DNA of 64,000 nt, from NCBI GenBank assembly GCA_019722365.1, contig JADFUC010000170.1, positions 463,445-527,444 of the forward strand. Direction: 5' to 3'. Below the pieces are notes generated by a model, which saw nothing but the letters and a program-made list of their open reading frames with translations, had not been told where the DNA came from and did not search any database. The position numbers and the translations under genes are program-made. Of this stretch, positions 13,036 to 22,303 are shown piece after piece; within the stretch, counting starts at the first letter, position 1, and each line of letters starts with the position of its first letter. The stretch is from Lithospermum erythrorhizon (taxonomy: Eukaryota > Streptophyta > Magnoliopsida > Boraginales > Boraginaceae).

Positions 13036-13933
13036 TCAAATTGACCTACTTTACCAACTTGTCAACCCGTACGTGCATTTCCCACTACTACTTGGGTGTA
13101 TTGATCGAGTAAATCAAGTTGAAATATAATTAAAATTAACTTCAGCTAAAGATGAAAATGAAGTTAAAATGAAACGAATGATGGTTAATAAAGGTGAATC
13201 ATGTAACCTTCATTACCTTGTTACCCTAGGTTACTAGCAAAATTAGAACTAAGACAGGGAAAAGATTTATCATCTATTTACATGAAACATTTCATTAGGG
13301 TTAATTAGTCTAAAACAAGAAGATGCAACGGATAATTCTGTTCCCAGGTATGGTATTTAAGTTTTCAGTATGTTGATTTTACCATATATACATACTTTAA
13401 ACTCAAAGTACAGATTACATACAAGCATTACAGGCAAGCTATGTATTTCCAGTGCTATGCATACTGGCCTGCAATTATCACCATCAAGTCATGGGGGATC
13501 GTTACATCAATACTTTAGGGCTTAGGCATGCACTTTCGACATATTCAGACTTATTGTTAACATAAATAGAGTGAGTGTTTCACCATTAATAATGGCCACA
13601 TTCCGATTCCCAATACTTTGTAATGGTTTGCCAACAATTCTAGGACAAGTGTTAAACCCCAAAACATGCGGTATCTTTTTTTTTATAGTTAAGATTACAC
13701 GATCCCAACCCCCTTCCTCTACATTTATTTAAAACTTCACCTCTCTACGATCAAGTGACATGCTACCAACCGCCACAATTGGACATCTCAAACGTGCAAT
13801 ATCTTGCAAACAATCTCATCTATTTGCTTCATCTACTGAAATTACTCCCGCAAAGCCATACACTAGAAGTACTATTAAATTTATTAAAAAGTAGGTGAAA
13901 TCGCTCAACCAACATATATATAATACATCTGTT

Positions 13934-14946
13934 TTAGGGCTTGTCCTGTTTGGGCAAATCTTTCTCGGGACTCTCCTTGGGTTTCGCCTTCTCCATTTCC
14001 CTAAAAAAATCAAAGTAATTTTGTCAATGCTCAAGCGATTAACTATGGAGTATAAGTTATAGCCTAAGTTGAAGCAGAAATCCTATAATGACATTCATCA
14101 ACATATACATAAGAACTCGCATGTTAAGTGATGAACAGTACGCCATCAACACAGGTCAAGCAATGATTTGCCACTTCACCAACAACGGTCATACAAAATC
14201 GAATTAATATTGGTACTAATAGAATGGTCTAACAATAATACCAATCCTTCATTCCTGAAAAAATTACTGGTTCTTCAACTCGGCTGCCTTACAAACCCAC
14301 AAACAATGTCTCCGGTATATTTTCCTCAATAAGAAACACGCTTGCATCGTTTTATAATTCCAAAACATCTGTACGAGCTGTGTAAGTCCCAACTCATTTC
14401 ATCGTCTCAAGTAGATCACATACAACAACACTAAAACTCATATGCAAGCCAAAGAGGAAACTAGACTGCCACTGCAATCACCTCTAACTATTAGATTTAA
14501 TCAGCTACTATTATCACCTATAACTATTAAATCTAGCCAGTCATTAACAAAACATAACAAAATAGGCATCAGAAGATTTGAACAAATACCCAGTAATTTT
14601 TTACAATAATCAGAATAATAATTATTTTCCGTTTCGCAGTTTCTAATCAACATTCAGACCTCATCAATTAAACAATTCACTTAACCAGAAAAACACAACA
14701 ATTACTCAATGAATCAAAGAGGACAACAAAATAGATACAAATTCGAGTAAGGTAATCAGTATAGCATTATAAATATAAATTAATGGGTAATTACTTGGCA
14801 GCAGAAGCAGATTCTTCCTTGAGCCAATGTTGAATTTGCTTGACATTTCGGCGGAAAATGGAGGCAGATTGTTTGATGTCACTCCTCATCAATAAAACTA
14901 CCGCACTCACTCCAGCTACAGTTAATATGAAATTCGTTAACGCCAT
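13934..14946 (-). CDS. Small single-pass membrane protein, two exons, 72 aa
   Basis: Exon 1 (14,946-14,795) and exon 2 (14,000-13,934) join across a GT-AG intron (CCAA|GTAATT ... TTTTTAG|GGAAATG) to a 219-nt ORF of 72 residues with no lesion. Residues about 5-20 (NFILTVAGVSAVVLLM) form one hydrophobic segment. Residues 21-48 are basic and amphipathic (RSDIKQSASIFRRNVKQIQH). The exon 2 tail is very charged and ends KPKESPEKDLPKQDKP. The family is a plant-specific small protein of unknown function; from memory the Arabidopsis relative sits next to ABCI11 (At5g14105), as it does here. Reading exon 1 alone into the intron gives a 51-residue ORF, so the splice model is an inference. It is supported by frame continuity, splice consensus and the family-like charged tail. 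Confidence 0.75.
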
Positions 14947-15034
14947 TAAATTGATTAATCTCCCGAAACCCTAACTCAATTTTCACTTGATTTTTCAATT
15001 TTGTAGATGTTTGACTTTGTTTTCATGTTTTGTT

Positions 15035-16815
15035 CTTGGAAAGGAAGAAACTCAGAAACGTGTAAGCCCAATATCGAAATGCCATATTAAAGGTGTGGAA
15101 TACTATTTTACCTCCCCTATTTGTAGAGGAAATTTCATTTAGGGATATCATCTCACAATTTTTTTTAGGGGTGCGACGACCGATGCACGGAGTTTTAGTG
15201 GTAAGAAAAATCCAAACCCATTTCTGATATTTGTGGAGAAAAAAAATCCCGGCCTCAAGCATCCGAACCGCCAATCGATTCTGACGCTGACCGGATCGGA
15301 TTCTGATATACGGATACCGCTTTATTTACCGATTTTTATTAGTTTTGGGCCATATTTTATTTACGTCATCGATAACGTAACACGATAACCCGTAGTATTT
15401 GAAAAAGAATTGCTGTGATGAACTCCGATTCAAATCGATTAACATAATGTAGGATCAGATCCAAAGCTTTAACATCGTGAACTTAATCACAAAGATACAA
15501 TTATATACATAAAAACGAATCCAAGGATTCCATATATCTCAGCCTACATGATTCAAATGATAAATATCTAATTAATATATTTGCTGGCAGGTTACTTTTA
15601 AATCCGCTCATCAAGAATCAAAATCAAAGTGCATTTTATAGAACCTACATGAATTTGATATTGACACGAAATGCCTTGATTAGCGTGTGTGTCCGCAAGT
15701 CAAGGACTTTATGGGCCTGCTTAGCAAGATCCCGATTCACACGCATGTCGCTGCCAAAGAATGGTTTCGGGAGTGGGGGGGAGAATGGTTAGGCTTTTTT
15801 TCTGTGCTAAGTGCTGTGCTCGCCAATCGGCAAAGCGTGAATTCAAGTAGCTGACAAGCAAGATATAATTTTATTTTAAAAAATAATATTGAACCTGACC
15901 TATCGTTAAATCCTGGCCAGCCTGCACTCCCATAACCTGATCCTGGCCCAAGCATGCAAAAATATCATTAAAACCGGTCCGGTCCGAATCGGGTTTTTTA
16001 ATCCGTAACTGCCTGACCGGACGGATTCTAATTTAAATCGGATTTTTATCCCAGCCCAACCGAAGTTCTCTAATTTTTTACTGTTTGGGTGTTCAATTTT
16101 TTTCTTTTCTATAGTCCGTAGTTTAGTGTACCTTCAATTATTTTAACTATACATTTATAAATTTCAAATCTATGACTATTTTTCTAATTATATTATGAGA
16201 AATATTGAAAAATGATCTAAATATGTTTGTGATTATTAAGAATTAAACTTCGAAATCTAATATATGTACAATTTCGTTTTTATTCTTCATTGAAAGTGTG
16301 ATTCAATCAACTTTAATGCAAAAAATGGACGGAGGGGCAACTGACTAATTACAATAGTCAAGGAAGCAATCTAACCATTCAGTTGGACAAAATGATAGAG
16401 TTCATGAGCCAAAATATCTTAAGTTGTTATAAGTGAGTGTATAACCACTTTATGTGTTGGAGTTTTTGTTATTTAAGTGTCTTTAATTATCTATCAATGG
16501 TCGTTTTTCTAATTAAAACACTCCCACCTTAAAATGATAAGATCGATTATGCCACAATTATCTAACAGTTGAACGATTTGGGGAAGCACATTTGACATTT
16601 GAAATGATGTAACATTCTGCAATTTATTTTACCAAGTTCATGTGATAATGAATTTGCATCTATATTATATTGGGATTCTCTTTAACTTCCATAAAAGGGA
16701 CATTAGAATAGAAATCCATGACAATAGAAAGAAAAATAAAGCTTTAACACAGAAAGACTAATAATTATCCATACACGTGAAAACATAGAGGCAAATCTTG
16801 GAGGCAATTGTAGTA
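15035..16815. other. Intergenic, with one hAT-like terminus
   Basis: No gene is recognised here. Short ORFs at 15,023-15,274 and 15,737-15,955 show no family features. Bases about 15,885-16,075 on the minus strand read TTGGGCTGGGATAAAAATCC followed by clustered CCGGTC/TCCGAT motifs. This matches the end of the hAT-like element at 47,565 and is probably a truncated copy. The rest is AT-rich with nothing identifiable. Confidence 0.5.
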
Positions 16816-17017
16816 CTATCCGGTAGTGATATGGACCAACACAGTGAGAAAAATGGTAACTAGGCCGGGAAGAAGATGACCGTGTGCACACATATGGAGA
16901 CAGGGCTCGTCTGGAAATTGCCAAACTCGACCCCTTCCTGGAGCTTTAAAGAGTAAGTCCTGGAGTGAGCAACACAAAGAGCAAAGTTGCTACTAGTACA
17001 GCTCCCCAGTCTTCCAT
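16816..17017 (-). pseudogene. DUF3339 small membrane protein, frameshifted
   Basis: From ATG at 17,017 the reading is MEDWGAVLVATLLFVLLTPG and then a one-base insertion (CTT A CTC TTT) throws it to a stop. In the next frame LFKAPGRGRV continues, then VEFGNFQTS and VSICVHTVIFF appear in another frame, and LVTIFLTVLVHITTG ends at TAG (16,818-16,816). These are the landmarks of plant DUF3339 proteins of about 68 residues (DWGPV, TPGLLFQ, VEFGN, ICVHT, HIxTG) with two hydrophobic segments. At least two frameshifts separate them. It is either a decayed paralogue or a functional gene with consensus errors. It is the first of three DUF3339 loci within 2.5 kb. Confidence 0.75.
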
Positions 17018-18374
17018 CTCTCCCTCAATTGAATGTGAATGACAAGTGATGAAGGAAATAACAATAGGACAACTTTGAGCTTATCTAGTATATGCGGAAA
17101 AAGACAGTTTGGTCTTAAGATATGGAGTAGGACAAAAATTGAGATCATTGTCGCACCTATTCGTTGTCCGGACTCCGGGCGGCACCTACATAAATCATTT
17201 TGTAATACAATCGGGTATGGAAATGCCCGGGCGAGTTTGATCTGGAAGGATTATCGGCCAACGACTATACTTGACATCAAGGGACGTTACCAAATAAAGG
17301 TAAACTCGGAATACTAGATCAACATGATCAACTCAACATCAAATTAATCCGGTCACTGTAACGCCGCCTCTAAATGGACGCAGATGTTATTAAATTGATG
17401 ACCTGCCTCACAAACTACCACGCATTTTTAACACGCTTTGTTCTCCTCACGTGCTCATCGAGACTTCCCGCGGGATCACCCATCCTGCACTACTCCGCAT
17501 CAAGCACGCTAAAGACTCAAGTTCTATGAGATGAACTCGAAAAGACGCATCTTAGCATTTAAAGTAGCACTAATCAAATCTTATCACATTTAATTACTTT
17601 GGACCCATGTGACAATATCAACGAATGAGATGATGGGAATTGGGAGATAAGTTTCATCATCGTCTAGAGGAAAACAAGCGGATCACCAACTGAGGCCTCT
17701 AAATGACATCTCATTGATAAAGGAGGTACGTGTGCATAGATTAATTTTCCTTCCTCAATTTTGTATATTCTCAGTCCCACCTAGAATCATCTAAAACCAC
17801 AACTTTGCATTCAAAAGCACAATCTAAAGTTTTATAGAACCCTCTAAACACACACAACCACCCTTTTAGTCTTGAATCAAGCTTTCACCTCTGGAATGTT
17901 AAAAAAGTTGAACCCATTCATCCAACTTTAATCTAAAAGAGAGACATAATGAGGAGGCATTACAAAGTGATAGACTCTACCTTCCTCAATCATTCTTAAT
18001 TTACAAACCATTCATCATCTACTTTCTTTCACCAATCCCAACTCATATTGGATTTCAAATATATCAACTTTTTAATATTAATTCGTGAAAAGTAATGCAA
18101 AAAGAACACCTTCATTATTCAATTATTGAAAGAAGATAAGAAAATAGATAATCAATCCAAGTATATCATTAGTATTTGTAAAGCCATTTCCACTAGTGTT
18201 TCATACCTTTCTCCATTCTACAATACTTTTGCCACTTCCTGTTCTGTAGCATTAGAAATCCTTCTTCTCTAAGTAAGCCACTAACATCCATTTCCCTCGA
18301 TATATCTGCCTCAATCATCAAGAAAGAAAAAGAACCATTCTTTCATTCGCACACTTGACGAGTAACCAAGAAGA
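17018..18374. other. Intergenic between divergent DUF3339 genes
   Basis: Apart from the 5S-like repeat at 17,357-17,614, no gene is supported. A 92-codon ORF at 17,039-17,317 (+) has no recognisable domain. The last few hundred bases before 18,375 are AT-rich and probably contain the promoter and 5' UTR of the next gene. Confidence 0.4.
17357..17614. mobile_element. 5S-rRNA-like repeat, probable Cassandra-type LTR
   Basis: On the minus strand, 17,533-17,447 reads TAGCGTGCTTGATGCGGAGT then AGGATGGGTGATCCCGCGGG then AAGTCTCGATGAGCACG. This tracks the 3' two thirds of plant 5S rRNA, including the A-box region (AGCGTGCTTGG) and the C-box (GGATGGGTGACC). 5S-like cores inside short LTRs are the hallmark of Cassandra TRIM retrotransposons. 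The outer limits (TGTAACGCC at 17,357 to GTGACA at 17,614) are guessed from TG...CA ends. No second LTR and no clear target duplication were found, so it may be a solo LTR. It lies between two DUF3339 genes. Confidence 0.6.
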
Positions 18375-18593
18375 ATGAATGTCGATTGGGGACCAGTGGT
18401 TGTCGCGGTTGCCATGTTCATCCTCTTGTCTCCAGGATTGCTATGTCAGTTGCCTGCAAGAACAAGGTGTATAGAATTCGGAAACATGTACACTAGCGGA
18501 ATATCAATTCTTGTGCACGCCGCCATATACTTCTGTATCTACACCATATTGGTGGTTGTAATTGGCATTCACATACATCCTGGTTCGCTTTAG
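18375..18593 (+). CDS. DUF3339 small membrane protein, 72 aa
   Basis: This is an intact single-exon ORF. It starts MNVDWGPVVVAVAMFILLSP and continues with GLLCQLPARTRCIEFGNMYT and a second hydrophobic block (ISILVHAAIYFCIYTILVVV) ending in GIHIHPGSL. The DWGPV start, the SPGLLxQLP turn, the EFGNM motif and the terminal HIH segment match the plant DUF3339 family (about 68-72 residues, two predicted membrane helices at about residues 7-26 and 44-65). Biochemical function is unknown. The ATG follows a purine-rich leader (AGAAGAATGA). It is flanked by two other members on the opposite strand. Confidence 0.85.
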   Translation: MNVDWGPVVVAVAMFILLSPGLLCQLPARTRCIEFGNMYTSGISILVHAAIYFCIYTILVVVIGIHIHPGSL

Positions 18594-19104
18594 CAATACA
18601 CCACCATCTCCAACAAGTGACTTGCTCGGTTTTCATAATCATTGGCGCATTTAGTCACTTCCATCACCACCTTATGTAGCTTCTTTCAATACTATTTGCA
18701 TATTGTAAAATTCACATCCAACAATTGTATCCATCTTTTCCCTGCTATTAAAATACTATGCCTTCTTTCTTTAAACAATTTTTCAGGTTATCACATCACC
18801 ATCGCAGACAAGCCATAATATATTTGTAGCATAATAATTAGTTAAGGTAATCAGTTCTCATATATCATCCTAAACATTTTTTAACCAATAATCTGATTAA
18901 AAAACATATTTTATTTAGAGCCTAGTTTAACAATAAAACACATAGATCATGATCTCAATAAAAACATAAACAAGAAAACCACTTAATGCAAATAGTACAA
19001 CAACATAGTCCATACAACTTTCTTGAAGTTCAAATTCAACAACCAAACTTATACAACACTTTCCAAGTTTACAATTGCTAAAAACAAACCAACCAAGAAC
19101 CGGA

Positions 19105-19314
19105 TCAGCCAGTATAGATATGAATATGAACAGCCATAATGAGAATAGCATAAACAGTGAAGAAGATGAGTGTATGAACAGCTATGGATTTGCCATTAGT
19201 CTTCAGACCTCCAAAGTCCACGTGTCTGTTGTTTCCAGGTAGTTGAAAGAGCAAACCAGGCTGCAGCAAAATGAAGAGTACAACTCCTACTAGCACTGGA
19301 CCCCAATCTGCCAT
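19105..19314 (-). CDS. DUF3339 small membrane protein, 69 aa
   Basis: This is an intact single-exon ORF: MADWGPVLVGVVLFILLQPG, then LLFQLPGNNRHVDFGGLKTN, then a second hydrophobic block (SIAVHTLIFFTVYAILIMAV) and HIHIYTG. It has all DUF3339 landmarks and two predicted helices (about residues 6-24 and 46-65). It is convergent with the gene at 18,375 and shares a gap of about 510 bp that holds both 3' ends. The protein is clearly distinct from its neighbour, so this is an old tandem family rather than a recent duplicate. Confidence 0.85.
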   Translation of the reverse strand: MADWGPVLVGVVLFILLQPGLLFQLPGNNRHVDFGGLKTNGKSIAVHTLIFFTVYAILIMAVHIHIYTG

Positions 19315-20164
19315 TGTTGAAGATTTTAGTAAAGATTCAAGCTTTATGGAGATTGAATTGAATTTGGGAGTTGGGTAGTTAGCTTGTGAATAAAGCTAAA
19401 TATGGAAAGGTGAGCTTATGTGAGCTTATTATGCTTTGGTGATTGTAGAGTGAAAAAAGATTGTAGGAAAAATTGCAAGAATTGATTTTATAAAAAAAAA
19501 TTGATTTTTAAACTTATTTAATAAAACGGCACTTCATATTTCATTTTTTTTTTAATTATACGGAGTATATATATAAATAGTGCATTATATTGATAGTTTA
19601 GTTAGAAGGAAATTGTTTGAAGTCTTTAAGGTTATTATATGGTATCGAATTAAAAATATTAATGGAGATATCCTTCAAGTTCCAAAAATATCTAATAATA
19701 ATTGGCAGCCACACAATCTCACAATACTAGTTCTTTCTATTTTTCAGTTGCAAATAATCCATCAGAATAATTTTGTCTTTCTTCCTTAGTACCTAACAAC
19801 TGAACATACATTATTTAAAAGTTAACTCTACCTAATGTTTAATCAATTTCTAATAAATATCTACATATATATTCCATCATATTGAATATTTTGTCTGAAA
19901 AATTGGATGGATGTTGTAGATAAATTTCATTAAAATGTAGTTTAATTGTAATTTTTTTTGGCATTTTTTCATCGGAGTCATGTTCGATAACACCTTGAGA
20001 ATTTGAAGTTGCAATCAAGCCCACGAGTCTATGGAGCTCATCAAGTAACACCCCAAATTATTTGTCATCCTAGCCCATCATGAAACAAATAAATGAACTA
20101 TTTAGAGTCTTGGGCTCTTGGTTGGCTTAATAAAAGCTTGGATGTAAAAAAAAATAAAACAATT
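19315..20164. other. Intergenic, AT-rich
   Basis: This stretch contains the presumed promoter of the DUF3339 gene and low-complexity A/T runs (about 19,488-19,570). No gene or repeat family is recognised. A poly-A run at about 20,145-20,155, read on the minus strand as T9, would terminate transcription of the adjacent tRNA-Ser. Confidence 0.4.
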
Positions 20165-20246
20165 CGTCGACAGCAGGGTTCGAACCTGCGCGGGCGAAGC
20201 CCAACAGATTTCAAGTCTGTCTCCTTAACCACTCGGACATATCGAC
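20165..20246 (-). tRNA. tRNA-Ser (UGA)
   Basis: The minus strand reads GTCGATATGTCCGAGTGGTT, then AAGGAGACAGACTTGAAATC and so on. The acceptor stem GTCGATA pairs with TGTCGAC, and the discriminator is G. The anticodon loop is CTTGAAA with anticodon TGA (20,213-20,211). There is a long variable arm (TGGGCTTCGCCCG), and the T-arm contains GGTTCGAACC. It is 82 nt with no intron. A/B-box promoter elements are intact and an oligo-T terminator lies about 10 nt downstream. A copia element begins 16-20 bp upstream of its 5' end, replacing the native upstream flank. Confidence 0.95.
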
Positions 20247-20266
20247 ATATTATTTTACTTAGAAAT

Positions 20267-20529
20267 TATTATAAATAATTATATATTGGTGGATGTCTAG
20301 GGAGGAGTTAGTTATCTAATTATGATCAACCACATATTGTTAGCCTATAAATAGACACTCATTGTATTCCATTATATACAACAACAAAGAGTTAGTTATC
20401 TAGTTATTGATAAACTATTTATTGTAAGCACACTTATTGTATTCCATTATATACAACAACAAAAACAATAAAATATTATCCTCCTTATTCTCTCTATTTA
20501 CATTATTGTTATTAGTTATATTTATAACA
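20267..20529 (+). repeat. 5' LTR of copia element, with internal duplication
   Basis: It is 263 bp against 199 bp for the 3' LTR. The excess comes from a tandem duplication of roughly 80 bp: two copies of GAGTTAGTTATCTA...ATTGTATTCCATTATATACA, each followed by ACAACAAA, at about 20,305-20,388 and 20,389-20,465. Confidence 0.75.
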
Positions 20530-21422
20530 CGTTATCAACACGATACTTTTCAATTGAGCGTACACCCAATTTCAATTCCGGTAACATGTAAAATATATTC
20601 GGTCCCTTGATCTTGTACGAAGATTATAAAAATCTTCAAGGCTGCTAAAATTCATTTGTAAGTTTCTCGTTGCCTGATTTCATTGAATATAGTGATAATC
20701 ATGAACAAGTAAAATCCATCTGTTTCTATATGAGTGGTTATCTACTAATGGAGTAATACTTAAGGTACTGGACAACCAAAAGTGAATTAGAAAAGATATT
20801 ATGGACCAAGTAATACCTCGGAGTATTAGTTTAGTAGTTGGATTTTTATAATATTAGCGGAGTCATGAATTTGCTGAAAATTAACGTGGGTTTGGTAGCC
20901 AAAAAGAATAAACACTTGTTAATATTCTTGCTTATACGGAATATATGGTTCGTTATATAACAGAAGATAATATTCTAGTTTATATTTATTTATTATCATG
21001 AATTATTAATCTATTAAATGTATTTACATGAAAGTATCATATATTTTAATCCTCTAGAAGACTAGTCAAAGACTCAGATAATATATCAATGAGGTCTAAA
21101 GTTCGATTATAAAAAAGGGGTATACACATCCGGAACGCCCTCTTTGATCATTCTTCCGACTGCTTGACCGATCTGCTTCACGCACTAGTTTCCGTCAAAG
21201 AAAAGTCGGGTGATGCCATCGGTGGATAACCCTGGATCTTGCCCATAATTTTTTTTTTTTCACCATCGGGTTCCTCGCAAGCCAGCTTCTGAATGGTGCT
21301 ACATTGGGGCCAGATACCCCATTCGTCATATCTGCTTTTCACTATTCTGAAACCGTGATGAAGTCAAAGCATGTCTTGAAATTTCAAGGGGACTAACACA
21401 GTTAGCGTATCCATGTTAAAGG

Positions 21423-22303
21423 TGTTGCAAGCCTCAACGATAATAAGCTTCTAAACTTAATGGATACAAATCCCAAAAGCATGATTGCATACAAAAACTA
21501 CTAAACAAAATTGCTACAAAAGTAGTACCTAAATTTCGAAACAAACAATGAGGTTGACAGCGGAATTGAATTGCTCAAAATATACAAACAAAGTATCTCT
21601 AAGATTGTCCAAACCGATAAATTGTCCGAACTACTGCTGCATGCCTACTAACGGCTGTCAAAACTGTGAAATAAAAAGATGAAGAAAAATTAGGTTTTCT
21701 TCACCAAGAGGGGGGTCGACTATTATGGGAGGTGGTGGAGAGAGTTTTGATTTCATGAAATCAAAATATGAGTATTAGTTTAATTGTGTTCAAAAGTGCC
21801 ACTTAAATAGACAAACACATGAGAATTTTGAGGAGATAAAAACTCCTCAAACTCTATCTCTTTCCAACGCCTTTATACCTCACCAAATCGAGCCGAGCCT
21901 CGAGTCCCCGAGAACCCATTTCTCCAATTCCGAATATTTCCTTCATGTTTCGCTTATAATCGGGAAGTTTATAATACATTTATTAAATGGTCTGTTTATC
22001 AGACAGGTGTGACCTCAGATCTAATTGACAAAAGTAATATATTCAATATTATTAACCCGAATATTATATTTATTATGATTACCGGGCGGATTCTAAGAAG
22101 CCATCAGAACCCCTAACGTCATCATCGTTATATCCTAAATACCAATTGTCTAAACAATTAATATATATTGAACTTATATATATATATATATGCTGCAGCG
22201 TGCGTGTGTGTAATGTGTGTGAATATAATTTGAGCGAGTAAATCGTTGTACAATCTAAATTGTTCAATCCGACATTTTGAGATCGAATTTCATATTTCCA
22301 ACA
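21423..22303 (-). mobile_element. Probable nested solo LTR, ~881 bp
   Basis: On the minus strand it begins TGTTGGAAATATGAAATTCG (22,303) and ends GAGGCTTGCAACA (21,423), with terminal TGTTG/CAACA ends typical of LTRs. The flanks are AAAGG on the left and AAAAGG on the right, a near-perfect short duplication, and removing the block joins the flanks smoothly. No internal retrotransposon sequence is attached, so it is read as a solo LTR. It contains a (TA)n run at about 22,174-22,191. Confidence 0.45.

Larger units (their letters stand above)
7566..15034 (-). repeat. Right arm of ~15 kb imperfect palindrome
   Basis: This is the inverted partner of 1-7,315. It reads with fewer lesions than the left arm (intact Walker A exon, intact small-protein gene) but still has indels in ABCI11 exons 1 and 6. 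Its outer end (about 15,026-15,034, complementary to AACATGAAAACAAAGTCAAA) coincides with window base 1 on the left. Beyond it the sequence is unique. Confidence 0.9.

Noticed and set aside
13816..14034. 72-codon minus ORF overlapping exon 2 of the small membrane-protein gene
   Set aside because: It is a different frame from the spliced product. The in-frame two-exon model explains the conserved charged tail better.
17039..17317. 92-codon plus ORF downstream of the first DUF3339 locus
   Set aside because: No domain, no signal, biased toward random composition, and adjacent to a 5S-like repeat.
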